Shown in pieces: positions 42,675-51,466 of a stretch of DNA of 64,000 nucleotides (position 1 is its first letter; each line of letters starts with the position of its first letter). The stretch spans positions 620,001 to 684,000 of the forward strand of contig NZ_LT629785.1 in NCBI RefSeq assembly GCF_900105995.1, given 5' to 3'. Position numbers and translations under genes: made by a program. Under the pieces are notes generated by a model. It was not told the origin of the DNA. It did not search any database and worked only from the letters and a program-made list of their open reading frames with translations. The stretch is from Pseudomonas pohangensis (GTDB lineage Bacteria; Pseudomonadota; Gammaproteobacteria; Pseudomonadales; Pseudomonadaceae).

Positions 42675-43121
42675 TAGTGCACTTTGGTGCCGGCAATTCT
42701 AACCCATGTGCTTGTACGGGCCGGCGGCTGGCCGCAGATTGGCCGGCAAATTGCGGCACCGGCGCAATGCCGTGACAGGGCTGCTGGAGGTCTTGCGGAG
42801 GAAGTGTTCGGGGCGCGGGAGAAAACTGCCAGCGGGTCTGCTCTGGCGAAAAAAGCTGGTTTTCCGGCGGGGCGGACTACCGACTCTAACGGCCATGACA
42901 GGTCACGCCAAGCACTTTCTGTCGAATGTGAAAAATAAGCCGCTGAGGGCGAAAAGCGCTTTTTTCCATGGTCGGAAATGCGGTATTAACAACCTAGACC
43001 GCCGCAACCTGCCAACACAGGTGGCGTCTTCACTTGCGTAGCTTGCGGCTGGTCGGTCTCAAATTCCGGCGGAGCGCCGCGCAGGCAATCCGTCACCGTC
43101 AATTGCATGAGGTGACCGAGT
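42675..43121. other. Gene-free stretch between yaaA and the phoH-type gene
   Basis: About 450 bases with no credible gene on either strand. It contains GGGCGAAAAGCGCTTTTTT (42949-42967), a weak terminator-like hairpin, and the strand leading to the PhoH gene. A short open frame at 42706-43041 is not protein-like. A small RNA is possible, but I see no specific family. Confidence 0.4.
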
Positions 43122-44510
43122 ATGGATCAAAGCGGACGCGCAAGTACCGAGCAGCCAATCCTCTACGTCCTTGATACCAATGTCCTGATCCACGATCCCA
43201 ATGCGTTGCTGAATTTCGAAGAACACCACGTAGCCATTCCGATGACCGTGCTCGAGGAGCTGGACAAGCTCAAGGCCGGCAAGCACTCGGTGGCAGCCGA
43301 GTGCCGCCAGGCGATCCGCATGATTGACCAGATTCTCGGCGAGGCTACCCCTGAACAGGTGGAGAGGGGGGTACCGATCCAACGCGGCAAGAGCGGGCCG
43401 CGCGGTAGCATGTCGATCCTGATGAGCCGGCGCGCCGAGCCGATCATGCTGCTGCCGGAAAACCTCAACGACAACAAGATCATCAACCAGCTGGTCGAAC
43501 TGCGCAGCCGTCATCCGGGCACCAGCGTGGTGCTGGTGACCAAGGACATCAACATGCGCCTGAAGGCGCGCGCCTGCGGAATCGAGTCGGAGGATTACCA
43601 TACCGACCAGCTGGTCGATGATGTGTCGCTGCTGTCGCAGGGTTATCACGACCTTGAGGGCTCCTTCTGGGACCGGGTCAACAAGGTGGAAACCCGCCAG
43701 GGGCATGGCAAGACCTGGCACACCGTGCAGATGCTGGAAAAACTGCCGGTGCATATCAATGACTTCATCCTCGATGCCCAGGGCTTTGTCGGCTGGGTCA
43801 AGGAAGTTGGTGAAAACGAACTGCTGATCCTCGACATGCATCACGAGCAATTGATGCATCAGGAGGCATGGGGTCTGCGTCCGCGGGATATCTACCAGTC
43901 GCTGGCACTGTATGCGCTGCTCGATCCGGACATCCATCTGGTCAACCTGTCCGGCGCTGCCGGTTCCGGCAAGACCATTCTGGCACTGGCGGCAGCGATC
44001 GAACAGACCATGGTCAGCAAGCGCTACCGGCGCATTATCGCCACCCGTAGTGTGCAGGGGCTGGATCAGGAAATCGGCTTTCTGCCGGGTACCGAGGCGG
44101 AGAAAATGGAACCCTGGCTGGGTGCGATTACCGACAACCTGGAGGCGCTGCACATGGAGGACGAGAGCACCAACGGCAGCGTCGATTACATCCTGCAAAA
44201 GGTGCCGATGCAGTTCAAATCGCTCAACTACATCCGTGGCCGCAGCTTCCAGCAGAGCCTGATCCTCATCGACGAGTGCCAGAACCTCACCCCGCACCAG
44301 ATGAAAACCATCATCACCCGCGCCGGCAGCGGCTCGAAGGTGGTCTGTCTGGGTAACCTGGCGCAGATCGATACGCCTTACCTGTCGGCACCCAGCTCGG
44401 GCCTGACCTACCTGACCGAGCGTTTCAAGGACTTCCCGCACGGGGTGCACGTGACCCTGCAAGGGGTGCCGCGCTCTGTACTGGCCGAGTTCGCCGAAGC
44501 CAATATGTAG
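43122..44510 (+). CDS. PIN domain plus PhoH-type ATPase (PhoH-like protein)
   Basis: A 462-aa fusion. An N-terminal PIN nuclease-like domain begins at YVLDTNVLIHDPNALL (Asp near residue 18) with further acidic residues in PMTVLEELDKLK. The PhoH ATPase follows, with Walker A SGAAGSGKTILALA near residue 282 and Walker B LILIDECQNLT near 382. PIN-PhoH proteins (PhoH2 type) unwind and cut RNA in an ATP-dependent manner. No antitoxin-like gene sits upstream. An imperfect stem (GAACCCGG/CCGGGTTC) follows at 44518-44545. Confidence 0.88.
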   Translation: MDQSGRASTEQPILYVLDTNVLIHDPNALLNFEEHHVAIPMTVLEELDKLKAGKHSVAAECRQAIRMIDQILGEATPEQVERGVPIQRGKSGPRGSMSILMSRRAEPIMLLPENLNDNKIINQLVELRSRHPGTSVVLVTKDINMRLKARACGIESEDYHTDQLVDDVSLLSQGYHDLEGSFWDRVNKVETRQGHGKTWHTVQMLEKLPVHINDFILDAQGFVGWVKEVGENELLILDMHHEQLMHQEAWGLRPRDIYQSLALYALLDPDIHLVNLSGAAGSGKTILALAAAIEQTMVSKRYRRIIATRSVQGLDQEIGFLPGTEAEKMEPWLGAITDNLEALHMEDESTNGSVDYILQKVPMQFKSLNYIRGRSFQQSLILIDECQNLTPHQMKTIITRAGSGSKVVCLGNLAQIDTPYLSAPSSGLTYLTERFKDFPHGVHVTLQGVPRSVLAEFAEANM

Positions 44511-44673
44511 CGAAGATGAACCCGGTCATGAATGTGGCCGGGTTCGAGGTTACAGGCAGCCGCAGCAGGACTCTGCAAGTGGGGCTGCTGGAGGTGCTCC
44601 GAGCCTTGCTAGTCAGTGCCGGAGGCCAGGCAAGACCAATAGTTCCCTGGTTCCTTCCCGCAACGGGCAAGCA

Positions 44674-45252
44674 TCAATCCCTTGCGATAGCTTGCGGGTC
44701 GCATCCTCCGGCCCAGGCCCACAGGACACGGTTGCGCAGGGCGGCAGGATCCTGCAAGCGGTTGACCGCAAGCTCGGCCAGTTCGCTCCAGTAGGGATCG
44801 ACTTTGGCCCGGGCAATACTTACCCGCGAAGCCAGATTGGCCCATGCCGGCGGCAGGCGTGTACGGCGGCCGCTAAAGCCGCCGTTGCGGTCGCGGGCCA
44901 GATAGCGCACCCGGGGAATGCCCGAGAGCAGGATGCGAGCAAAACACATCAGACAGGGCTGCAGGCTCACATAAAGGGTCAGCGTGTGGCGATCCTGATC
45001 AGGATGCAAAGTCTCCAGCTCATCGATTACCTGCATTTCGGCATGCCGGGCGCTGCCATAGTGGCTGCTGAAAACCCGGTTGCGTCCACTGAGCAGCAAC
45101 TCCCCGGTCTGATTGACCAGCAGCGCGCCTACCGCATAACTGCCTTCCTCCAGCGCCAGCAGTGCCTGTTCGCAACAAAGCCGTGCCCAGAGGTCATCAC
45201 TGCCGTTACCGGGAGGAGCCTGCTCCAGCAATGCGAGGTGTTTGGGATGCAT
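44674..45252 (-). CDS. Cytidine/deoxycytidylate deaminase family protein
   Basis: A 192-aa zinc deaminase-type protein. The active-site motifs are HAE in ARHAEMQVIDEL and PCLMC in VSLQPCLMCFARIL, the PCxxC zinc ligands. The N-terminal half (WARLCCEQALLALEEGSYAV) matches the fold of tRNA/nucleotide deaminases. Substrate not identified. The start MHPKH at 45252 is preferred because GGGAG lies six bases before it; ten more residues are open upstream. It converges with the PhoH gene. Confidence 0.82.
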   Translation of the reverse strand: MHPKHLALLEQAPPGNGSDDLWARLCCEQALLALEEGSYAVGALLVNQTGELLLSGRNRVFSSHYGSARHAEMQVIDELETLHPDQDRHTLTLYVSLQPCLMCFARILLSGIPRVRYLARDRNGGFSGRRTRLPPAWANLASRVSIARAKVDPYWSELAELAVNRLQDPAALRNRVLWAWAGGCDPQAIARD

Positions 45253-45327
45253 ATTTTCTCCCGTGAGCATCAGGGTTGCCACGGCCTGGCGGAATCCGCT
45301 GTCTATGACCTTGCGTTACTACCCTAT

Positions 45328-45430
45328 ACCAAGGTCTAGAATGCCTCCCGCTGAATGGGTAGCTGGTTGAATTTAATAGGTTTTTATAATTTAACCGGGA
45401 ATGGGCGGCAGGTCTAAGACCAAAGTCTAG
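45328..45430. promoter_or_regulatory. Upstream region of the symporter operon with repeated motif
   Basis: ACCAAGGTCTAG (45328-45339) recurs as ACCAAAGTCTAG (45419-45430), 91 bases apart, 11 of 12 identical. A perfect palindrome GGTCTAAGACC occupies 45411-45421, overlapping the second copy. A TATAAT (45385-45390) lies between them without a good minus-35. Pseudomonads control related acetate/carboxylate symporters with a LuxR-type two-component regulator, and these may be its sites; that is inference. Confidence 0.45.
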
Positions 45431-45496
45431 CTGTTGGCTGGACGGAGTCTGCTGTTAGGTTGAAGGTGTAATAACCCGTTCAATCCGGAGGCAATC

Positions 45497-45757
45497 ATGG
45501 ATTCTGAAAAAAATAATGCAACGGCGTACTGGAAGGCCAACGTGCGACTGATCACCTGTTGTCTGGTGGTCTGGGCCCTGGTTTCCTTTGGCTTTGGCAT
45601 TTTGCTGCGTCCCATGCTGGCAGGTATTGCTGTCGGTGGTACTGATCTCGGCTTCTGGTTCGCCCAGCAAGGCTCGATCATTTCATTTATCGGGATCATT
45701 TTCTTCTACGCGTGGAAAATGAACAAACTCGATAAAAAATTCGACGTCGAGGAGTAA
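45497..45757 (+). CDS. DUF4212 small subunit of sodium:solute symporter
   Basis: An 86-aa protein with two membrane helices (LITCCLVVWALVSFGFGILL; IISFIGIIFFYAWKMNKLDK), the hallmark of the small subunit (TIGR03647) that is encoded next to the VC_2705-type symporter. It ends three bases before the symporter start, so they are translated together. Role: assembly or activity of the carboxylate symporter. GGAGG lies just before the ATG. Confidence 0.9.
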   Translation: MDSEKNNATAYWKANVRLITCCLVVWALVSFGFGILLRPMLAGIAVGGTDLGFWFAQQGSIISFIGIIFFYAWKMNKLDKKFDVEE

Positions 45758-45760
45758 TCC

Positions 45761-47548
45761 ATGAGCCAGTTCGTAATCAACTTGCTGTTTGTGGGCGCCT
45801 CCTTTGCGCTCTACTTCGGCATCGCCATCTGGGCCCGTGCCGGCTCGACCAAGGAGTTCTATGTTGCTGGCGGTGGTGTTCACCCTGTCGTCAACGGTAT
45901 GGCTACGGCGGCTGACTGGATGTCGGCGGCTTCCTTCATTTCCATGGCCGGCCTGCTCGCCGCCGGTGGTTATGTCAACTCGACTTTCCTCATGGGCTGG
46001 ACCGGTGGCTATGTGCTGCTGGCCATGTTGCTGGCGCCCTACCTGCGCAAATTCGGCAAGTTCACTGTGCCGGACTTCATCGGCGACCGTTTCTACAGTA
46101 ACGGTGCGCGCATGGCGGCAGTGGTCTGTCTGATCATCATCTGCGTAACCTATGTAATCGGCCAGATGGCCGGTGCCGGTGTGGCCTTCTCGCGCTTCCT
46201 CGAAGTGGAAAACGCTACCGGCATCTGGATCGCTGCCGGCGTAGTGTTCGTCTACGCGGTATTCGGTGGCATGAAGGGCATCACTTACACCCAGGTAGCG
46301 CAGTACGTGGTACTGATCATCGCCTACACCATTCCGGCGGTTTTCATCTCCCTGCAACTGACCGGCAACCCGGTACCGATGTTCGGCATGTTCAGTGATC
46401 ATGTCGAGTCCAGTGTGCCATTGCTGCAGAAGCTTAATGATGTCGTCATGGGTCTGGGCTTCACCTCCTACACCGGCGATGTCAGCAGCAAGCTGAACAT
46501 GTTCCTGTTCACCATGTCGCTGATGATCGGTACTGCCGGTCTGCCGCACGTAATCATTCGCTTCTTCACCGTACCGAAGGTGGCTGATGCACGCTGGTCG
46601 GCTGGCTGGACCCTGGTGTTCATCGCCATGCTCTATCTGACCGCCCCGGCTGTGGCTTCCATGGCTCGTCTGAACCTGTTGACCACCGTCTATCCGCAGG
46701 GTGACGAGGCAGCACCGATCCAGTACGAAAACCGTCCGGACTGGGTGAAGACCTGGGAAAAGACCGGTCTGATCGTCTGGGAAGACAAGAACGCTGATGG
46801 TCGTATCCAGCTGTATAACGACACCAACACGGCCTTTACCCCCACCGCTGAAGCACGCGGCTGGAAAGGTAACGAGCTGACCGTGAACAACGACATCCTG
46901 GTACTGGCCAACCCGGAAATTGCCAACCTGCCGAGCTGGGTCATTGGCCTGATCGCTGCCGGTGCAATTGCTGCGGCACTGTCCACGGCTGCCGGTCTGT
47001 TGCTGGCGATTTCCTCGGCGGTCAGTCATGACCTGATCAAGAACATGATCAATCCGAAAATCAGCGAGAAGGGGGAAATGCGCGCAGCGCGAATCTCCAT
47101 GGGTGTGGCTATCCTGCTGGCCACCTATCTGGGGCTCAATCCGCCAGGCTTTGCCGCGCAGGTGGTGGCATTGGCCTTCGGTATAGCCGCGGCCACGCTG
47201 TTCCCGGCGCTGATGATGGGGATTTTCTCCAAGCGGGTGAACAATAAGGGCGCCGTTGCCGGCATGCTGGTTGGTCTGGTGTTCACCGTGGTGTACATCT
47301 TCCTGTACCTGGGCTGGTTCTTCATCCCCGGCACGGCGACCTATGCCAACACTCCGGATAACTGGCTGTTCGGTATCTCGCCGCTGTCCATCGGTACTGT
47401 CGGTGCGGTGATCAACTTCGCGGTGGCCTACGCCGTGTCGCTGGCGACCGAAGCTCCGCCGCAAGCTATCCAGGATCTGGTAGAAAGCGTGCGTACTCCA
47501 AAAGGTGCTGGTGCAGCGCCGCATCCTTCGAGTGCGTTGAGTCACTGA
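45761..47548 (+). CDS. Sodium:solute symporter (VC_2705 family, carboxylate uptake)
   Basis: A 595-aa SSS protein with about 13 helices. Typical stretches: FYVAGGGVHPVVNGMATAAD, WMSAASFISMAGLLAAGGYV, and the central region GVVFVYAVFGGMKGITYTQV. A soluble loop (about residues 315-375; DKNADGRIQLYNDTNTAF) between helices is a feature of this group. Related pairs carry acetate, propionate or other short carboxylates. It runs with the DUF4212 gene and is followed by two terminators. The exact substrate is inference. Confidence 0.88.
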   Translation: MSQFVINLLFVGASFALYFGIAIWARAGSTKEFYVAGGGVHPVVNGMATAADWMSAASFISMAGLLAAGGYVNSTFLMGWTGGYVLLAMLLAPYLRKFGKFTVPDFIGDRFYSNGARMAAVVCLIIICVTYVIGQMAGAGVAFSRFLEVENATGIWIAAGVVFVYAVFGGMKGITYTQVAQYVVLIIAYTIPAVFISLQLTGNPVPMFGMFSDHVESSVPLLQKLNDVVMGLGFTSYTGDVSSKLNMFLFTMSLMIGTAGLPHVIIRFFTVPKVADARWSAGWTLVFIAMLYLTAPAVASMARLNLLTTVYPQGDEAAPIQYENRPDWVKTWEKTGLIVWEDKNADGRIQLYNDTNTAFTPTAEARGWKGNELTVNNDILVLANPEIANLPSWVIGLIAAGAIAAALSTAAGLLLAISSAVSHDLIKNMINPKISEKGEMRAARISMGVAILLATYLGLNPPGFAAQVVALAFGIAAATLFPALMMGIFSKRVNNKGAVAGMLVGLVFTVVYIFLYLGWFFIPGTATYANTPDNWLFGISPLSIGTVGAVINFAVAYAVSLATEAPPQAIQDLVESVRTPKGAGAAPHPSSALSH

Positions 47549-47559
47549 GGATAATCATG

Positions 47560-47614
47560 CCTGATCGTTTTTGATCAGGGTATTATCAGCGGGCCTCCTT
47601 GTGAGGCCCGTTTT
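47560..47614 (+). terminator. Tandem intrinsic terminators
   Basis: CCTGATC-GTTTTT-GATCAGG (47560-47579) is followed by GGGCCTC ... GAGGCCC (47591-47609) plus GTTTTC. They end the symporter operon ahead of the next gene at 47632. Confidence 0.75.
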
Positions 47615-47631
47615 CATTAGGGAGTGATTCA

Positions 47632-48138
47632 ATGCTGTGGACACTGATCGCGATCGGTATCGCGGGACTGGGGGCAGCAGGCATTGCCATGCTGCTGCGC
47701 AAACTGACGCGCAACCGCTTGCCGAAGTGGATCATCCCCGCGTTTGGCGGTCTGGGCATGCTGGGCTACCAGATTTACTACGAGTACAACTGGTTCGAGC
47801 ATCAATTGCAGCGCCAGCCGGCTGAGGCTGTATTGGTGGCCAGTGAAACCGGCGAAGTGCTCTGGCGTCCGTGGACGTTCTTCCGGCCGATGACCACGGC
47901 TTTCACCGTGCTCGACAAGAAGAGTCTGCAGCGCGAGGAAGCTTCGGGCCAAACGGTGGTGGCCTTCAATCTGTACCGTTTTGAAAAGCAGCATATTGAC
48001 CAGGTCAGTCATCAGTCGTACCTGCTCAATTGCACCACGGCAGAGCTGCTGCCGCTGGACCCGCAGCAAAAGCCGCTGCTGGAGCAGATCAGGCGCATAG
48101 AACGGACGGAAACACTTTACCTGCAGGTCTGCGAGTAA
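47632..48138 (+). CDS. Conserved hypothetical membrane protein
   Basis: A 168-aa protein with an N-terminal membrane helix (LIAIGIAGLGAAGIAMLL), a second hydrophobic stretch (IIPAFGGLGMLGYQIYY) and then a soluble domain (YNWFEHQLQRQPAEAVLVAS). The rest has mixed strands and helices and no recognised motif. No family assigned. It lies between the symporter operon and the convergent exonuclease gene. The start is the only ATG near a GGAG-like site. Confidence 0.65.
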   Translation: MLWTLIAIGIAGLGAAGIAMLLRKLTRNRLPKWIIPAFGGLGMLGYQIYYEYNWFEHQLQRQPAEAVLVASETGEVLWRPWTFFRPMTTAFTVLDKKSLQREEASGQTVVAFNLYRFEKQHIDQVSHQSYLLNCTTAELLPLDPQQKPLLEQIRRIERTETLYLQVCE

Positions 48139-48167
48139 GCCGTTGGGGTGTCGCCCCGGGGCAAAGG

Positions 48168-48878
48168 TTACAACGAGTGGGCAGTTTGTCGGCGGCGCCA
48201 GCTGCCGAGCTGCTCATCCAGGGCGGCCAGGCTGTTGATGCCCTGCTGGCGGGCTTTGCTGAACAGGATCAGTGCCAGCTCTGCAGTGACCAGTGCATCG
48301 GCGCTGGCGCTGTGTCTTTCCAGTACTTCCAGACTGAAATATTCGACCCAGGCGTCCAGTCCGCCTTTATAGATTCTGGCTTGCGGGCAGAGCATGGGTG
48401 CGACTTCAGCCAGATCAAAGAAGCGGTGCCGCAACTCATAGCCAAGGTTGCTTTTCAGCGAGCGTGCCAGCATGCGCTGGTCGAAGGGCGCGTGATAGCC
48501 GATCACCGGGCTGTCACCGAGAAAGTCGAGGAAGTCGAGAAGCGCCTCTGCTGGCTCCAGGCCGGCGGCGATGGTGCTGGGTGCAAGGCCGTGAATCAGG
48601 ATGCTTTCGCTGACTTTGTGATCGCCTTGCAGGGTGCTCTCGTAGCGCGTACCCAGATCAATGCAGCCGTCCTCGATCACCCACGCACCAATCGACAGCA
48701 CGTGGTCGCGGTTGGTGTTCAGTCCGGTGGTTTCCAGATCCAGTACTACCAGGCGCTGCTCTTGCAGCGGGCGCTGGTCAGGCGCCATAGGGGTGGGCAG
48801 GGCGTCAAGGCGGGCTTGCTGGGCTTCCGTGACTTCTGCGGCCTGGCTGCGGCCAAGCCAGCCTAACAGGCGTTTCAT
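48168..48878 (-). CDS. 3'-5' exonuclease (DEDDh, DnaQ-like)
   Basis: A 236-aa DnaQ-like exonuclease with the DEDDh motifs: VVLDLETTGLN (Exo I), GYHAPFDQRML (Exo II) and HSASADALVTAELAL (Exo III with catalytic His and Asp). It is likely a stand-alone nuclease rather than the replicative epsilon subunit. It overlaps the DUF294 gene by four bases (48875-48878), so both are coupled. From memory P. aeruginosa has the same pair beside the symporter genes. Confidence 0.9.
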   Translation of the reverse strand: MKRLLGWLGRSQAAEVTEAQQARLDALPTPMAPDQRPLQEQRLVVLDLETTGLNTNRDHVLSIGAWVIEDGCIDLGTRYESTLQGDHKVSESILIHGLAPSTIAAGLEPAEALLDFLDFLGDSPVIGYHAPFDQRMLARSLKSNLGYELRHRFFDLAEVAPMLCPQARIYKGGLDAWVEYFSLEVLERHSASADALVTAELALILFSKARQQGINSLAALDEQLGSWRRRQTAHSL

Positions 48879-50812
48879 AGCTGGTAACGTAACGCGAGAC
48901 TGGATTGCAGGCGCTGCGCCTGACGGAAGGACTCGCGCAGTACGCGGCGGTCCAGATCGTTGAGATCGTCGGGGTCGATGCGGTTGGAAAACGGCAATCC
49001 GGCCTTGGCCTGTGACTGGTGCAGCTGCATGCGAATCAGCTGGATGTAACGGTAGGCTTCTTCATAGGCAGCGCCATCCAGTGCTTCGATGACGCCCTTC
49101 CTGACCAGCTGGTCAAGCCGCTCCAGCGTGCTGCAGTCTTCAACGCCATTGGCCAGCGCGAGCAGGCGCGCGGCATCGACAAAAGGCGTGAGCCCCTGCA
49201 CCTTGAGGTCGAGGGTGTCTTTTTCCGAGCCCTTGCGCGCCACACTGAAATCGCGGAAGAAACCACCCAGCGGTGGCCGGTGGGTCAGGGCATTGGCTGC
49301 CATCATTTTCTGGAACAGGCTGTTGCCGGCAATCTGTTCGAGCAGGTCCTGGCGCAATTGCTGGCAGCCTTCTTCCGGGCCCCAGACCACGCGCAGGTCG
49401 AAGTAGATGGTGGAGCCGAGCAGATTCTCGGGAGTGGCTTCGTAGACGAAGCCGGAAAGGCGGTTGGCCCACTCTTTTTGCGACAGGCACAGCTGCGGGT
49501 TGCTGGCCATGATGTTGCCCTTGCACAGGGTGAACTCACACTGGTCGAGGGCTTCGTTGATGCGCCGGGCCAGCGGCAGCAATTGCTGGCGAATGCGTTC
49601 GGCCTCCTGGGCATCGGCCGCATCGAACAGGATGCCGTTGTCCTGGTCGGTATGCAGGGTCTGCTCGCGGCGTCCCTCGCTGCCGAACACCAGCCAGCTG
49701 AAAGCGATGCCCGGATCGCCGAGCTCCTTGATACACAGCTCGATCACGCGGCAAACGGTGTGATCGTTGAGCAGGGTGATCAGGTGGGTGATCTGGGTGG
49801 AGCTGGCGCCATGGGCGAGCATGCGGTCCACCAGCTTGCGGATGTCGTCGCGCATCAGTACCAGTGCTTCGATGGAGGCGGCATTGCGGATGGTCCGGGC
49901 CAGATGTACCAGATCAACGCGCTGCAGGGAAAACAGGTCGCGCTCGGAAATCACACCGCACAGCCGGCCGTTGTCGACCACGCAGACGTGGGCGATATGC
50001 CGCTCGGTCATGGCAATGGCGGCATCGAAGGCGCTGGCGCGGGACGGCAGATGGAACGGGTTGGGTGTCATCAGCTGACTGATCGGCTGCTGCAGATCGG
50101 TGTGCTCCCGGGCGATGCTCTTGCGTAGATCGCGCAGGGTGAAGATGCCCAGCGGTTTCATGTCTTCTTCAGCAATGACGATACTGCCGACCTGCAGATC
50201 GTGCATCAGGCGGACCGCGCCTTGCAGTGTTTCTGTGGGCGGGCAGGTCAACGGCTGGCGCATTGACAGTTCGCCGAGGGTGGTTTCCAGGGAGTATTGC
50301 GAACCCAGCGACTCCGCCGCACGTGCCTGCACCTGCTGGTTGACCTGGTCGAGCAGGCTGCTGACTCCGCGCAGGGCGAAGTCGCGAAACGGGTTGGAAT
50401 TGGTGAACAGGCGGATAAACGCCGGCTTGGCCAGCAGCAGGCAGAAAGTATCAATCGCCGCCAGGTGCTCGGTGCGGGTAGCACGCTCACCCAGCAGGGC
50501 GGCTATCGGGAAGCATTCGCCGGTGCTGATCTCGAAGGTGTTCTGCTCGTCACTCGGTTCGGCATCGGCGCGCTTGCCGTGAATGCGCCCCTGCTTGACC
50601 ACGTAGAAATACTCCACCGGGCCGTCCTGGGGCTTGATGATGGTGTCGCCTGCGGCATAGAAGCGTAACTTGCAGTTCTCCACCATGTAGCCCAGATGGG
50701 CGGTGTCCATCTGATTGAAGGGCGGGAACTTGTTCAGGAAATCCAGCGTGCCCTGAATGTTCTGCTGAACGGCGATCTTGCCCGTCTGGTCGAAAGCGTC
50801 CGCCTTGCTCAT
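48875..50812 (-). CDS. cNMP-binding, CBS and DUF294 nucleotidyltransferase-like protein
   Basis: A 645-aa signalling protein. Residues 20-150 are a cyclic-nucleotide-binding-like domain (AGDTIIKPQDGPVEYFYVVK), about 175-300 two CBS motifs (MTPNPFHLPSRASAFDAAIA and VVDNGRLCGVISERDLFSLQ), and 320-470 the DUF294 nucleotidyltransferase core with GSEGRREQTLHTDQDNGILF (GS and DxD motif, GlnD-like). A DUF294_C domain ends the protein. It probably uridylylates or adenylylates a partner in response to nucleotide or ligand. Its place beside the carboxylate symporter suggests regulation of uptake. Confidence 0.88.
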   Translation of the reverse strand: MSKADAFDQTGKIAVQQNIQGTLDFLNKFPPFNQMDTAHLGYMVENCKLRFYAAGDTIIKPQDGPVEYFYVVKQGRIHGKRADAEPSDEQNTFEISTGECFPIAALLGERATRTEHLAAIDTFCLLLAKPAFIRLFTNSNPFRDFALRGVSSLLDQVNQQVQARAAESLGSQYSLETTLGELSMRQPLTCPPTETLQGAVRLMHDLQVGSIVIAEEDMKPLGIFTLRDLRKSIAREHTDLQQPISQLMTPNPFHLPSRASAFDAAIAMTERHIAHVCVVDNGRLCGVISERDLFSLQRVDLVHLARTIRNAASIEALVLMRDDIRKLVDRMLAHGASSTQITHLITLLNDHTVCRVIELCIKELGDPGIAFSWLVFGSEGRREQTLHTDQDNGILFDAADAQEAERIRQQLLPLARRINEALDQCEFTLCKGNIMASNPQLCLSQKEWANRLSGFVYEATPENLLGSTIYFDLRVVWGPEEGCQQLRQDLLEQIAGNSLFQKMMAANALTHRPPLGGFFRDFSVARKGSEKDTLDLKVQGLTPFVDAARLLALANGVEDCSTLERLDQLVRKGVIEALDGAAYEEAYRYIQLIRMQLHQSQAKAGLPFSNRIDPDDLNDLDRRVLRESFRQAQRLQSSLALRYQL

Positions 50813-50979
50813 GCTGGCCCCTCAAGAAAAATGGTGTTTGGCTATCCTCGCAACATAGCCCGCCAGCCGCGTCCTGACCATTGCACTTAAGTCTACGGAC
50901 TTGCCGGCGGCCTGCATTGGATGCAGTCAGACGTGGCTTCGCGAGTTACAATCCAGAGTCATTTTATTTGGAGCCGAAC

Positions 50980-51456
50980 GTGCTGACTCATCTTGATAAT
51001 CAGGGCCGTGCCCACATGGTCGATGTCACCGACAAGGCCGTTACCGCCCGTGAAGCCGTGGCCGAAGCGCGCATCCGCATGCTGCCGCAGACCTTGCAGA
51101 TGATTCAGCAAGGTGGCCACCCCAAGGGTGATGTGTTTGCCGTGGCGCGCATCGCCGGCATCCAGGCGGCGAAGAAAACCCACGATCTGATCCCGCTCTG
51201 TCATCCGCTGCTGTTGACCAGTATCAAGGTGGAATTGGCTGCTGAAGGCGATGATCGGGTACATATCGTCGCCCGCTGCAAACTGGCCGGACAGACCGGG
51301 GTGGAAATGGAAGCCCTGACCGCTGCCAGTGTTGCCGCACTGACCATCTATGACATGTGCAAGGCAGTCGATCGCGGCATGTGCATCGAGCAGGTGCGCT
51401 TGCTGGAAAAACTTGGCGGCAAGAGCGGCCACTACCAGGCCGATTCACCAGAGTAG
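50980..51456 (+). CDS. moaC: Cyclic pyranopterin monophosphate synthase MoaC
   Basis: A 158-aa MoaC with GGHPKGDVFAVARIAGIQAA, HDLIPLCHPLLLTSIKV and GVEMEALTAASVAALTIYDM, including the catalytic lysines (KKTHD; KAVDRGM). It converts 3',8-cH2GTP to cyclic pyranopterin monophosphate in molybdenum cofactor synthesis. Start GTG at 50980 with GGAG six bases before it; no ATG is in place. First gene of moaCDE, which supports the molybdoenzyme nitrate reductase in this window. Confidence 0.95.
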   Translation: MLTHLDNQGRAHMVDVTDKAVTAREAVAEARIRMLPQTLQMIQQGGHPKGDVFAVARIAGIQAAKKTHDLIPLCHPLLLTSIKVELAAEGDDRVHIVARCKLAGQTGVEMEALTAASVAALTIYDMCKAVDRGMCIEQVRLLEKLGGKSGHYQADSPE

Positions 51457-51466
51457 GAGACAGCCG

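Noticed and set aside
42706..43041. Open frame of 111 codons between yaaA and the PhoH gene
   Set aside because: Highly basic, low-complexity product with no motif and no ribosome site; judged non-coding.
43122..44510. PIN-PhoH protein as a toxin-antitoxin system (PhoAT-like)
   Set aside because: No small antitoxin-like gene directly upstream; the preceding 505 bases lack a credible ORF.
45385..45390. Perfect TATAAT upstream of the symporter operon
   Set aside because: No minus-35 hexamer at 16-18 bases; the closest (TTGAAT) is 12 bases away. Not reported as a promoter on its own.
50813..50979. Molybdenum-cofactor riboswitch before moaC
   Set aside because: The 167-base gap shows no convincing multi-stem fold of that class; only a TACAAT minus-10-like box at 50947-50952 without a matching minus-35.
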